DNA from: Dehalococcoidia bacterium
GTDB lineage: Bacteria; Chloroflexota; Dehalococcoidia; UBA2979
Reading direction: 5' to 3'
DNA length: 64,000 bases
NCBI GenBank assembly: GCA_009379925.1
Contig: WHSU01000009.1
Location: 42,716-106,715, forward strand
Position 1 is the stretch's first letter. Every line of letters starts with the position of its first letter. Of this stretch, positions 28,725 through 37,986 are shown one piece after another. Below the pieces are notes generated by a model. It did no database searches. It saw only the letters and a program-made list of their open reading frames with translations, and was not told where the DNA came from. The translations under genes were made by a program, and so were the position numbers.

Positions 28725-29903
28725 ATGAGGCTCGCGCAGCGGGTCGAGCAGTTGCCGCCGTATCTCTTCGCGCGCATCTCCGAGATGATCGCTCGTAAGC
28801 GGGCCGAGGGTGTCGACGTCATCTCGCTCGGCATCGGTGACCCCGACCTCCCGACACCGGACTACCTGCTCGACTGCCTCGCCGACGCCTCCCGCGACCC
28901 GGCGAACCACCGCTACCCGGAGTCCGACGGGCTCCCCGAGTTCCGCGAAGCGATCGCGCGCTGGTACGAGCGGCGGCACGGCGTGACGCTCGACCCGGGC
29001 CGCGAAGTCGTGCCGCTGATCGGTTCGAAGGAGGGGATCGGGCACCTCCCCCTGTGCCTCATCGACCCCGGTGACGTCTCGTTGATCACGGACCCCGGCT
29101 ACCCGGTCTACGAGATCGGCACGATGTTCGCCGGTGGCGAGACCGTGAAGCTGCCACTCAGCGAGGAAGACGGCTGGCTGCCACGCCTCGATGACATCCC
29201 GGAAGACGCTGCCCGGCGGGCGCGCATTCTGTGGCTGAACTACCCCAACAATCCCACGGGCGCCGTCGCCGACCTCGGATTCTTCGAGCGCGCCGTCGCC
29301 TGGGCCTGCGAACACGACGTCGTGATCGCACACGACCTCGCGTATGCGGACGTCACGTACGACGGCTACGTCGCCCACTCGATCCTCGAGGTGGACGGGG
29401 CACGCGACGTGGCTATCGAGTTCAACTCGCTCTCCAAGAGCTTCAACATGACCGGCTGGCGCGTCGCCATGGCGGTGGGCAATGCCCAGGTGGTGAACGC
29501 GCTGACGCGCGTGAAGACCAACCTGGACTCGGGCATCCCGCAGGCGATCCAGCGGATGGCGATCGCGGCCCTCGATGACCCGCGCGAGTCGATTGCTTCA
29601 CATAACGCTGTCTACCAGCAGAGGCGGGACCGCGTTGTTGAGGTGCTGCGAGAGCTTGGACTGCACCTCGATCCGCCGCAGGCGTCGCTCTATGTGTGGG
29701 CGCGGCTGCCCGAGGGCGAGCGCTCCAGCGGCGACTTCGCCGCACGGCTTGTCGAGCAGACGGGCGTGGTGGTGACACCGGGTGCGAGCTATGGCGAGGC
29801 GGGCGAGGGCTACATCCGCATCTCGCTAACAGTCCCCGATGAGCGCCTGGAGGACGCCCTGCGGCGCCTCTCCGCTTTCGCGAAGGGCGAACGGGCCCTG
29901 TAG
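28725..29903 (+). CDS. dapL: LL-diaminopimelate aminotransferase
   Basis: PLP enzyme converting tetrahydrodipicolinate directly to LL-diaminopimelate, bypassing the acylated intermediates. 392 residues. MRLAQRVEQLPPYLFARI at the N-terminus and LGIGDPDLPTPDYLLDCL are the DapL-type opening. PLP motifs are LNYPNNPTGAVADL, the lysine in FNSLSKSFNMTGWRVAMAVG and the C-terminal Arg in GYIRISLTVP. The start ATG 28725 follows GGGAGG. A general class I aminotransferase remains possible, but the dapF gene close upstream supports DapL. Confidence 0.88.
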   Translation: MRLAQRVEQLPPYLFARISEMIARKRAEGVDVISLGIGDPDLPTPDYLLDCLADASRDPANHRYPESDGLPEFREAIARWYERRHGVTLDPGREVVPLIGSKEGIGHLPLCLIDPGDVSLITDPGYPVYEIGTMFAGGETVKLPLSEEDGWLPRLDDIPEDAARRARILWLNYPNNPTGAVADLGFFERAVAWACEHDVVIAHDLAYADVTYDGYVAHSILEVDGARDVAIEFNSLSKSFNMTGWRVAMAVGNAQVVNALTRVKTNLDSGIPQAIQRMAIAALDDPRESIASHNAVYQQRRDRVVEVLRELGLHLDPPQASLYVWARLPEGERSSGDFAARLVEQTGVVVTPGASYGEAGEGYIRISLTVPDERLEDALRRLSAFAKGERAL

Positions 29904-30009
29904 GTTCTTCCCACCTCGAGACCTTGCGCGGGCGATCCGCGGCTCTCCGGCGGCGCTATCATGAGGAGGCAGTGCGGGATGTGCCCGCCACCCTCCGAAG
30001 GAGATCGCC

Positions 30010-31275
30010 ATACCCAGGAAGCGCCCGCAGCAGCAGCAGACCCTCGCCCCTAGCTCCAACGGCCGCGACGGCCACACGTCCGGCGGTCGTGCCCCTCGTA
30101 GCCCGCACCGCACCGAGCCCGAACGCGAGCGCGCGTTCCTGGTGGCCGTCGACAGCCGCGGCCACAACGGCATGTCCACGCCGGAGTCGATGCGCGAACT
30201 CGGCCGCCTGGTGCGGACCGCCGGAGGACGCGTGGTCGGCAGCACGATCCAGCGCCGGGAGGCGCCGGACCGTACGACCTACATCGGGTCCGGCAAGGTG
30301 GACGAGATCGTGGAGTCTAAAGAGGCGACGGACTACAACACCGTCATCTTCGACGACCCACTGTCGCCCTCCCAGCAGCTCAACCTGGAACGGGTGCTGG
30401 GCGTGAAGGTGCTGGACCGGTCCGCGCTGATCCTGGACATCTTCGCCAGTCGCGCGCGCACGCGCGAAGCCTCCTTGCAGGTCGAGCTGGCGCAGCACGA
30501 GTACCTGTTGCCGCGCCTCCGAGGCCAGTGGCAGCACCTGGAGCGGCTGGAGGGCGCGATCGGCTCCCGCGGCCCCGGTGAGACGCAGCTGGAGACCGAC
30601 CGACGCCTGATCGGGCGGCGGATCGCGCGGCTAAAGAAGGACATCGAGGCCGTGCGCCGGCACCGTGCCTTGCAGCGCAGCCGCCGCGTGCGCCAGGGGA
30701 TGCCGGTGGTTGCGCTCGTGGGCTACACGAACGCCGGCAAGTCGTCGCTGATGCGCGCGCTGGCCGGCGCGAAGGTACTGGCCGCGGATGCGCCCTTCGC
30801 CACGCTCGACCCGGTGACGCGGCGCGTCGGCTCCGCGGAGGGCGACGCGTTCCTGCTGACGGACACCGTGGGCTTCATGCAGAAGCTGCCGACGCAGTTG
30901 ATCTCCGCCTTCCGCGCCACGCTGGAGGAGCTGGAGACAGCGGACCTGCTGCTGCACGTCGTCGACACCACCTCGCCTGCCATGCAGGCACAGGCGGAGA
31001 GCGTGCTGGAGACCCTCGCCGCGCTCGGCCTGGAGGATGTGCCGACGCTGACGGTGCTGAACAAGGCGGACGGCCTCGTGCTCGAGGACGGCACGCCGGT
31101 CCGCTCGGAGGCTGACCTGCCGCCGCCGCCGGAGGTCAGTCCCTTCGGACCCGAGGAAGAGGCCGTGTACACCTCGGCGACCGAGGGCTGGGGCGTCGAC
31201 GCATTGCGCGAGCGGCTGATGTTCGAGTTTTTCGGCAGCCCCTCCGTGGAACCGGCGCTCGCCGGACGCGAGTAG
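30010..31275 (+). CDS. hflX: GTPase HflX, apparently starting at AUA
   Basis: Ribosome-associated GTPase of about 421 residues. The HflX N-domain has ERAFLVAVD, RTTYIGSGKVDEI and VIFDDPLSPSQQLNLER, followed by RLRGQWQHLERLEGAIGSRGPGETQLETDRR. The G domain has ALVGYTNAGKSSLMRAL (G1), TVGFMQKLPTQLI (G3) and NKAD (G4). The first standard start in the frame is GTG 30142, which would cut the first N-domain strand. Upstream, ATA 30010 lies six nt after AAGGAG and opens with a basic tail (PRKRPQQQQ); no ATG, GTG or TTG exists between the preceding stop and 30142. So initiation is at AUA or the ATA is an altered ATG. Confidence 0.88.
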   Translation: MPRKRPQQQQTLAPSSNGRDGHTSGGRAPRSPHRTEPERERAFLVAVDSRGHNGMSTPESMRELGRLVRTAGGRVVGSTIQRREAPDRTTYIGSGKVDEIVESKEATDYNTVIFDDPLSPSQQLNLERVLGVKVLDRSALILDIFASRARTREASLQVELAQHEYLLPRLRGQWQHLERLEGAIGSRGPGETQLETDRRLIGRRIARLKKDIEAVRRHRALQRSRRVRQGMPVVALVGYTNAGKSSLMRALAGAKVLAADAPFATLDPVTRRVGSAEGDAFLLTDTVGFMQKLPTQLISAFRATLEELETADLLLHVVDTTSPAMQAQAESVLETLAALGLEDVPTLTVLNKADGLVLEDGTPVRSEADLPPPPEVSPFGPEEEAVYTSATEGWGVDALRERLMFEFFGSPSVEPALAGRE

Positions 31276-31288
31276 GGGGAACCGGCCG

Positions 31289-32461
31289 CTACCGCTCGCG
31301 ACGCCCGAGGATGGCGACGTGCGCACCTCGAAACCGCGTCAGTGCCACGGTCCACACCTCGCCGCCGGTCAGCGCGCGGTTGAGCCGCAGTTCGAGCGCG
31401 TTCGTCTCCACGGGCGAGCCTCGGCGCATCACCTCCACGCGCCCGGCCCCGAGCGACCGCAGACGGTCGAGGAGTGCGCGTTCCGAGAACGGCAACCACG
31501 CCTCAATGGCGAAGCGCCGGACGAACGGCGACTCCACCGGTCGGTCGCCGCTCAGGTACGCGATCTGCTCGTCCAACTTCCATGCATCGAGGCGCGACGC
31601 CAGCACGTCGATGAGGCCCGCTCGGCCGACGCCGGGGTCGGGGTCAAAGAGATAGCGACCCGGCTCACCGATCGTCGTGGCGCCGGTGTCTGGATCGCCG
31701 TCGAGCATCGCGCCCGCGGGCAGCACAGTCACGCGCCTGCGCGGTCCCGCCAGATTGCCGAGCCAGCACACCGCCTCCACGAGCCGCCCACCGAGCGAGA
31801 CGAACTCCAGCTCGCAGTCCTCAGGCAGCAGTGTCACGTCGATGCCGGGCGCGAGCTTGATGCCGCTGCCCGCGACGCTGGAGGCGATGCCGAGCGCGAC
31901 TTCGAGGGTTGGCGACCAGCGGGCGGGATCGAGCACGCGGCCTCCGGGCCCCCGCCGTGACGGGTCGAGCCAGACCGCGTCGACATCGGGCAGCGCGAGG
32001 CTACTGAGGTCCGCTTCGAGCACCTCGACGCGCTCGGTCAGGCGGCGCACGGCGACGTTCGCCCGGAGCATGGCGAGCCGTGCGGTGTCGCGGTCGACGG
32101 CGAGCACCGGCGCGCGGCGCGCCAGCGCGAGCGTATCGGCGCCGGCGCCCGCTCCGAGGTCTGCGATCCGCCGCGCCGCGGAGAAGCGCCTCGACGTGTG
32201 TTCCGCTACGAGTTCGGGCGAGGCCTGTTCGGCTGCCTCACGGTCGAAGTAGAGCCGGGCGGCGTCCGCGAACTTCGGGGTGGCGCTGCGCCGCCCGTCG
32301 GCCAGCGCGAGTGCGGCGCGAGTGGACGCGGCCGGCAGGCGGCGGCGCAGCCGGTCCAGGATCGCGAGCGCGGGGATCCCGCCTGCGAGCAGCGCAGACG
32401 CCTCCTGGACCGCGGACTCGCCCTCGGTCGTGCGGAGCCAGGCGACGTCGGAGGCGTCCAC
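31289..32461 (-). CDS. Class I SAM methyltransferase with THUMP-like C-terminal domain
   Basis: 390 residues. Motif I is IADLGAGAGADTLALARRAPVLAVD, with a later DAVWLDPSRRGPGG and IKLAPGIDVTLLP, the layout of the THUMP-like methyltransferase family that modifies RNA or an unknown substrate. The C-terminal part (ERALLDRLRSLGAGRVEVMRRGSPVETNALELRLNRALTGG) matches the THUMP-like domain. GTG 32461 is preferred since longer starts overlap the upstream gene's stop at 32470. It is the last of three reverse-strand genes and is convergent with hflX (13 nt apart). Confidence 0.85.
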   Translation of the reverse strand: MDASDVAWLRTTEGESAVQEASALLAGGIPALAILDRLRRRLPAASTRAALALADGRRSATPKFADAARLYFDREAAEQASPELVAEHTSRRFSAARRIADLGAGAGADTLALARRAPVLAVDRDTARLAMLRANVAVRRLTERVEVLEADLSSLALPDVDAVWLDPSRRGPGGRVLDPARWSPTLEVALGIASSVAGSGIKLAPGIDVTLLPEDCELEFVSLGGRLVEAVCWLGNLAGPRRRVTVLPAGAMLDGDPDTGATTIGEPGRYLFDPDPGVGRAGLIDVLASRLDAWKLDEQIAYLSGDRPVESPFVRRFAIEAWLPFSERALLDRLRSLGAGRVEVMRRGSPVETNALELRLNRALTGGEVWTVALTRFRGAHVAILGRRER

Positions 32462-32469
32462 CCGCGGCG

Positions 32470-33300
32470 TTAGCGGGCGGCGCGCAGGGCGGCGGCCTCC
32501 GGGGCCCGCACCCACGGGCGGTCGCCCCAGTGCTCGCCAAGCACCGTCTCGACCTCGCGCAGCACCTGCTCGCGGGCGGCTGCGACACGCCTCGTGGCGG
32601 CCTCGTCACCACCGAACGAGGCGCCGAGGTCGTCGAGCCAGCTGGCCACGCGCCGCCCGACCCGCGTCTCGCGTGCCGCCGGCAGCAGCCATTCGAGGGG
32701 CGGGTGTGTGCCGTCCTCCACGACACAACTCAGCCGGCAGAGGGCGGCAGACGCCTCGCCGGCGGCGGGCAGCACCACGGCAGGGGGTGATGCGGCCACG
32801 GCGCCGAGCGCGTGGACTGCCTGCACCGTCTGCAGCCACAGGGCGCGGGTGATGCGTTCCGGGGCGTCGGAGGGCAGCTGGCGGGCCACAGCGGCCATTT
32901 GCTCCCCGCGACGGAGGCGGTCGTGCAGCGGTTCAGCGTGGCGGACGAGCCAGCGGGCCTCCAGGGAGCGTCGGGTGGTGCCGGCGACCAGCCGGCCTGC
33001 AGCCTCCGAGGTCATCACCGTCAGTCCGATGCGCGACGCTCCGCTCGGGCGCTCGACGGTGACGCCGTCGCGGAGCAGCGGTTCGCGCTGTGGTGCGGAC
33101 AGCAGCCGCGCCTCGGACGCGTCGAGCAGCAACCAAGCATCGATGCCGGCCGGCGCTGCCGGCAGGTCGATGCCCGCGGGGGGCGACGTCAGCAGGAGCG
33201 AGAGGTGCGGCGCGAGCTGCTGCCACGGGGCGGCGCCGAGGAGGTCTCGACCCCATTCCCGCGCCTGCTCCCGCAGCGCCGAGGCGGGGTCTTGTGTCAT
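32470..33300 (-). CDS. Unknown 276-residue protein
   Basis: Soluble, Ala/Arg-rich protein from ATG 33300. The N-terminal part is ALREQAREWGRDLLG, then LTSPPAGIDLPAAPAGIDAWLLLDASEARLL, and the C-terminal half is helical (LDDLGASFGGDEAATRRVAAAREQVLREVETVLGEHW). The layout hints at a nucleotidyltransferase-like or similar small-domain protein but no catalytic motif is convincing. It starts 1 nt from the stop of the 71-residue gene upstream and runs to within 8 nt of the methyltransferase, so all three are likely one operon. Confidence 0.7.
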   Translation of the reverse strand: MTQDPASALREQAREWGRDLLGAAPWQQLAPHLSLLLTSPPAGIDLPAAPAGIDAWLLLDASEARLLSAPQREPLLRDGVTVERPSGASRIGLTVMTSEAAGRLVAGTTRRSLEARWLVRHAEPLHDRLRRGEQMAAVARQLPSDAPERITRALWLQTVQAVHALGAVAASPPAVVLPAAGEASAALCRLSCVVEDGTHPPLEWLLPAARETRVGRRVASWLDDLGASFGGDEAATRRVAAAREQVLREVETVLGEHWGDRPWVRAPEAAALRAAR

Positions 33301-33301
33301 C

Positions 33302-33517
33302 TCAGTCGGTGAGCTGACCGAGCTCCTGGAGCGCGGCCTTCACGTCGTCCGCGGCGGTGTACATCACGCCCTCGCGGAGCGCGTCGAAGCCATCGATCAC
33401 GTCGTCACCGATGTCGTTGGCGTAGGCGACATTGAGGAAGTCGGAGCGGGTCGCCTCGTTCGTGATCGTCAGGGTGTGCGTGACGACGGGTTCGAAGTCA
33501 CTCCACTGTGCGGACAT
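33302..33517 (-). CDS. Unknown 71-residue protein
   Basis: Small acidic protein (MSAQWSDFEPVVTHTLTITNEATRSDFLNVAYANDIGDDVIDGFDALREGV), no transmembrane segment or cysteine motif. The stop lies 1 nt from the start of the next gene, which supports a real gene at the head of the operon. Nothing in it points to a function. Confidence 0.6.
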   Translation of the reverse strand: MSAQWSDFEPVVTHTLTITNEATRSDFLNVAYANDIGDDVIDGFDALREGVMYTAADDVKAALQELGQLTD

Positions 33518-33667
33518 GCGGACTCTCCACTCAAAGGGCTCGGGTTGCGCATTGGGCGCCGGCGTCGCGAAGGCGCGCCGCCGGGCGTGCCCGGCCTCGG
33601 ACGACCTGTCGGCTACCGTACCAGCGCACCCGTTTCCGGGCTAGCGACCGCGTGGTGGCGGCTCGCG

Positions 33668-33931
33668 CTAGCCCTCCGTGCCCGTGCGCTCCTCGATGAC
33701 CTGGCGGATGTGGGTGATGCGCTCGAACTCCACAGGCGGTTCGGGCTCGGTTTCCAGCGCGCTTCGGGCGGTGTCGAGCAGGGCCGCGGCGCCGCCATAG
33801 GCGACGAACCACTCCAGGCCCTGGACAAGCGCGAGCACCTGCCGGCGCGGGTGACGACGGTGGCGGAGGTAGCCCCACGCGACGCCGACGAGCAACGCGG
33901 CGATCGCGAAGCGCAGTTGCTGCTTCCCCAT
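33668..33931 (-). CDS. Small membrane protein, unknown
   Basis: 87 residues from ATG 33931 (an ATG at 33940 is an alternative). One hydrophobic segment near the N-terminus (FAIAALLVGVAWGYL) is followed by basic residues HRRHPRRQ, then a second moderately hydrophobic part (GLEWFVAYGGAAALLDTA) and an acidic C-terminus. It is divergent from the large permease gene at 34018, about 86 nt away. No family recognised. Confidence 0.6.
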   Translation of the reverse strand: MGKQQLRFAIAALLVGVAWGYLRHRRHPRRQVLALVQGLEWFVAYGGAAALLDTARSALETEPEPPVEFERITHIRQVIEERTGTEG

Positions 33932-34017
33932 GTGGCACACCCCTCCACGGACCGGCAGCCCGGGACTACCCGCGCATTGTCACAGGGTAGCCGCTGCGGA
34001 CGCTACACTGCCGCGGA

Positions 34018-37000
34018 ATGGAAGAGCTATTCGCGGCGTGGCGGTTTGCCTTCGAGCGCCTGCGCGCCGGCTGGCGCCTGATGCTCGTCGCCGCGGTCGG
34101 CGTGATGGCCGCCGCAACCCTGCTGGCGGTCGCCCCGATCTACGCGAACGCCATGTCCGACCTCGGAGTGCGGTTCCGCCTGGAGCAGGGGCTCCCGGAG
34201 CCGTCCGACCGAGTCGTCCACGTGAACGTGGAGAACATGCTCCTGGGCGATCCCGTCCAGCAGGCGACACGCCGGGCGATGGACGAGGTCACCGAGGCGC
34301 GCGTGGGCTGGCTCGGGTCAGAGGTGATCGCGGAGGAACGCTCGCCACGGTTCGACCTCTCGTTCACAGCGTTCGTCGATGAGGCACCCGAGGGGCCGGT
34401 CGCCGCGCCGGAGCGTACGGACGACCCCCTGCGCCAGCCGTGGGGGGCGTTCCTGTTCTGGCTCTCTGACTTCGAGGACCATGTGACGGTCACGGAGGGG
34501 CGTCTCCCCGGCCCCTCGAGCGATGGGGCCGAGGTGGTGCTGCCGGACGGCTTCCAGCGGCACGCCGCACTAGGCGACCAGATCGAGGTCAACGGTCCCC
34601 GCTACGACAACTGTGAGCGCGTGCCTGCCTCCGAGGACCCCGAGGAGGCGGCGGCGGAGGTGCGCTGCCTCCCCAGCACGTTCATTGTCACGACCGCGAC
34701 GGCGACCATCGTCGGCTTCGTCGCGCCGGACGACCCGGACGACCTGCGCTGGCAGTTCTTCCAGGGCGAGTGGGAGGCGCCGGACGAGCCGTTCATGCCA
34801 CGGATCCCCGCGGGCGAGCCGACGGTTGAGGTGGGGCTCGCGCTGGCCGGTCGCGGCTCGATGCCGCTGCTCACGACCGAGGACCAGTACTTCGGCGCGT
34901 TCGCGCAGCAGCTCCCAGAACTGGGGACACGCCACCGCGTCGGCCTCGTCCCGGACCTCGATGCGATCCAGCTGGGCGAGGTGCCACGCATCATCGATGA
35001 CCTGAGCGCGTGGCGCTCCGACATCAACGACACGCTGGGCCTGACGGCGCCCGCGCGGCTGAACCTTCTGAGCCAGCTCGAGCGGTTCCGCAACACGCAG
35101 ACCTACTCGCAGATTCCGCTGTTGCTGATCCTGATCCAGGTCGTCGGCATCGTCCTCTACTACGTCGTCATGGTGATGGGCATGCTGCTTGACCGGCAGT
35201 CCGAGGAGATCGGTGTCTACCGCAGCCGCGGCGCCAGTACCCCACAACTGGTGGGGTTCACGCTGATCGAGGGCATCGTGCTGGCCGTCCCGGCGGCGTT
35301 GTTGGGGCCGTGGCTCGCCTCACAGGTGGTGGGCCTGCTGGGGTACACAGGCACGTTCGAGCCGATCACCGGCGGCTCGGCGCTCCCCGCCGCGATCACG
35401 TCGAGTGCGTACCTGCTCGCGGCCGCGGGCGCGTCGTTGTCGCTCCTTGCGATGCTGTTGCCGTCGTTCGCGGCGGCCCGACGCGGCATCGTGGACGTGA
35501 AACGCGAGCAGTCGCGGCCGCCCGGGCGCGGGTTCATCCAGCGCTACTTCCTCGACTTCGCGGTCGTCGGGCTGGCGCTGCTGTTGCTGTGGCAGCTGGA
35601 CCAACGGGGCAGCGTGTTCGACCCGGACTCGATCGGGGGGTGGTCCAGCGACCCGCTGCTGCTGCTCTCGCCCTTCGTCTTCACCCTCGCGGTGGCCGGT
35701 ATGGTGCTCCGCTTCTACCCGCCGCTGCTGCGGCTGGTGGTGCGTATCTTGCTGGCGTTCAAGGGCACCGCGGTCGCGATCGGACTCCGACGGGCTGGGC
35801 GGTCGCCGGCCGCCTACGCGCGGCTCATGTTGCTGGTGCTCATGGCCACCGCTGTCGGCACCTTCGCTGCTTCCTACGGCCCCACGGTGGACCGCTCGCT
35901 GGAGGAGCGCGTCCGCTACGCCTCCGGCGTCGACGTGCGCGCCACGATCGCCGAGAGCGGGCAGCGGGAGGCCGCCGCGGGCCTGGAGGAGGTGCGCGCC
36001 ATCGAGGGGGTGCGTGACGCGACCCTGATCCATCGTGCGCGCCTCGCCGCGCTCAACGGCACACAGGTGCCGGTCATCGCCATCGACGTGGAGCGGGCCG
36101 CCTCGATGCTGTGGTTCCGCGATGACTTTGCGGAGGAGCCGCTGGCGGGCCTGCTGCGGCCGCTGCAGAGCCTGGTCCCGGCGGGTGGCGGCCTCGTCCT
36201 GCCGGACGACGCCACGGAACTCGAGGTGGGGATGCTCGTCGAGGGGGGAGTGCAGCGCGCGCTGATCCGCGTGCGCTTCCGGGATGCGGACGGGCGATTC
36301 CTCCACACCGTCCTCCAGCAGCCGGAGGAGCCGACGGCTGGGTGGTTCACCGCGACGGCGCCCGTTCCCACGCATCTGACCGCGCCGCTAGCCGTCGTGA
36401 GCCTGCACGTCACCGACCTGCGGGGCCAAAACCTGCGGACCGATGGCTCAATCACCTTCGACGACGTCGCAGCCGTGCGGCCTGGTGGCGAGCGCGTGCT
36501 CCTGGACGGATTCGAGGCCGGCTTCAACTGGTCGATGTACGCCCAGGGCGACGCCGTCGAGACCTTCGAAGTCGTGTCGGAAGAGCCGCTGACGGGGGAA
36601 CAGGCGGCGCGCTGGACGTGGGGCACCACGATCACGCCTCGCGGGCGGATCCTGGCGCTGGCCGACCCCGCGGTCCCGCTGGCCGCGATCATGAACGGCC
36701 CGGCCATGGGGACCTTCGGCACGGGACCGGGCGGTCTCGCCCACGTCTCGATGGCGGACTTCGCGGTGCCGCTCGCGGTGCGCGGGACGGCGGAGCTGTT
36801 CCCCACGCTGGCGCCGGAGAGTGGCTTCGTCATCGTGAACATCGACCACTTCCGTTCGCTCGCCGGGACCGTGGGCTACGAAGAGGGACTGGTGGCCACG
36901 GAGCTGTGGCTGGACTTCGAGGGGACGCTACCCCTGGCGGAGCAGCGGGCGATCGTGGCGGTGCTCGAGGACCCGGCGACCTCGCCGCTGCTGTTGGAAG

Positions 37001-37485
37001 GGGAGATCCGGCATCAGCAGGCAGAGCTGGCCCAGGTGAAGGCGGACCCGACGCTTCAGGCGTCGGGCAGCGGAATCCTGGTGGTGGCGTTCATCGCCGT
37101 GCTGGGCCTGTCCACGCTCGGCTTTCTCGTGACCCTCGTCCTCGGCGCGCGGGCGCGCGCGACGGAGTTCGCGGTGCTACGGGCGGTCGGTTCGTCGCCG
37201 CGCCAGATCCTGCGCTCGATGTTGCTCGAGTGGGGCGTGGTGCTCCTGATCGGAGGGACGATCGGCGTACTGCTCGGGCGGCGCGTCGCCTCCGTGATGC
37301 TCTCGTTCCTGGACGTCACGGATGAAGGTGAACGGGTGCTACCGCCGTTCATCCTGGAAACGAACTGGGTGACGCTCGCGCTGGGGGTCGGGCTCCTGGT
37401 CGCGCTCGTGCTGGCAGGCCTCGCCGTCTCGTGGGTGTCCGCGATGCGGCGCGCCAGCGCGGCGCAGCTGCGCGTCACGCAGTAG
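34018..37485 (+). CDS. FtsX-type ABC transporter permease, very large
   Basis: 1155 residues. One N-terminal membrane segment (LMLVAAVGVMAAATLLAVAPIYA, about 20-43) precedes a large extracytoplasmic domain. A first FtsX/MacB-like core has helices near 365-390, 410-435 and 457-482, more helices fall near 510-630, then a second extracytoplasmic domain and a final FtsX core near 1020-1150 (LGFLVTLVLGARARATEFAVLRAVGSSPRQILRSMLLEW). The AVLRAVGSSPRQI signature matches the coupling helix of such permeases. Role: lipoprotein, peptide or lipid movement, or cell-wall regulation, with an ATPase from elsewhere; no ATPase gene is adjacent. Tandem FtsX cores within one chain act as a pseudo-dimer. Confidence 0.85.
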   Translation: MEELFAAWRFAFERLRAGWRLMLVAAVGVMAAATLLAVAPIYANAMSDLGVRFRLEQGLPEPSDRVVHVNVENMLLGDPVQQATRRAMDEVTEARVGWLGSEVIAEERSPRFDLSFTAFVDEAPEGPVAAPERTDDPLRQPWGAFLFWLSDFEDHVTVTEGRLPGPSSDGAEVVLPDGFQRHAALGDQIEVNGPRYDNCERVPASEDPEEAAAEVRCLPSTFIVTTATATIVGFVAPDDPDDLRWQFFQGEWEAPDEPFMPRIPAGEPTVEVGLALAGRGSMPLLTTEDQYFGAFAQQLPELGTRHRVGLVPDLDAIQLGEVPRIIDDLSAWRSDINDTLGLTAPARLNLLSQLERFRNTQTYSQIPLLLILIQVVGIVLYYVVMVMGMLLDRQSEEIGVYRSRGASTPQLVGFTLIEGIVLAVPAALLGPWLASQVVGLLGYTGTFEPITGGSALPAAITSSAYLLAAAGASLSLLAMLLPSFAAARRGIVDVKREQSRPPGRGFIQRYFLDFAVVGLALLLLWQLDQRGSVFDPDSIGGWSSDPLLLLSPFVFTLAVAGMVLRFYPPLLRLVVRILLAFKGTAVAIGLRRAGRSPAAYARLMLLVLMATAVGTFAASYGPTVDRSLEERVRYASGVDVRATIAESGQREAAAGLEEVRAIEGVRDATLIHRARLAALNGTQVPVIAIDVERAASMLWFRDDFAEEPLAGLLRPLQSLVPAGGGLVLPDDATELEVGMLVEGGVQRALIRVRFRDADGRFLHTVLQQPEEPTAGWFTATAPVPTHLTAPLAVVSLHVTDLRGQNLRTDGSITFDDVAAVRPGGERVLLDGFEAGFNWSMYAQGDAVETFEVVSEEPLTGEQAARWTWGTTITPRGRILALADPAVPLAAIMNGPAMGTFGTGPGGLAHVSMADFAVPLAVRGTAELFPTLAPESGFVIVNIDHFRSLAGTVGYEEGLVATELWLDFEGTLPLAEQRAIVAVLEDPATSPLLLEGEIRHQQAELAQVKADPTLQASGSGILVVAFIAVLGLSTLGFLVTLVLGARARATEFAVLRAVGSSPRQILRSMLLEWGVVLLIGGTIGVLLGRRVASVMLSFLDVTDEGERVLPPFILETNWVTLALGVGLLVALVLAGLAVSWVSAMRRASAAQLRVTQ

Positions 37486-37497
37486 TCGCCGAGGCCG

Positions 37498-37986
37498 CTA
37501 GCTGCCTTCGTCCTCGGCCGGGGGCTGGAGGCCGCCGCCTTCGTGCAGGTCTGTGGGTACGCGCAGCACGCCGGTGACGACACCGTCCTGGGTGCGGACC
37601 ACCACGACATCGCCCGGTTGCAGGGCGCCCTCGAGCGGCGCGATGCGGAACAGACTCGGATTCGCGCCGTAGCTCACCGTGCTGGTACTGCCGCTGCCGG
37701 ACACCACGAACCGTGCCTCGTCGCCGTCGCGCGCCTCGATGGCTCCCGTGCGCACGACGAGACCCCCGAGGCCCGCGCCACCGCCGAAGCCAGTGAAGCC
37801 CCCAGCCGAACGGAGCGCGGTGGCCGGTTCGGCGCGCGAGAGGGCCGGGTCCTCGATCGACACCTGCTGGACACCCGGCTCGGTCACCTCATCCGCCACG
37901 CGGACGCCGAGGTAGCCGCCGCCCACGCCCGCCGCGACGATGCCGAGCACGATGCCGGCGTCCCGGAGACGGCCACCGATGTTCAT
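37498..37986 (-). CDS. Membrane-anchored unknown protein
   Basis: 162 residues. N-terminal membrane segment IVLGIVAAGVGGGYLGVRVA (about 12-31), then an exported region with a glycine-rich part (GGFTGFGGGAGLGGL) and a strand-rich region (GDVVVVRTQDGVVTGVLRVPTDL). Its ATG overlaps the stop of the upstream gene (ATGA). The pair looks like two related exported beta-domain proteins. Convergent with the permease, 12 nt between stops, so a functional link to it is only possible. Confidence 0.65.
   Translation of the reverse strand: MNIGGRLRDAGIVLGIVAAGVGGGYLGVRVADEVTEPGVQQVSIEDPALSRAEPATALRSAGGFTGFGGGAGLGGLVVRTGAIEARDGDEARFVVSGSGSTSTVSYGANPSLFRIAPLEGALQPGDVVVVRTQDGVVTGVLRVPTDLHEGGGLQPPAEDEGS

Noticed and set aside
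27930..29378. Reverse open frame of 482 codons over the GNAT and dapL genes
   Set aside because: Shadow of two real genes; composition is that of a mirrored frame.
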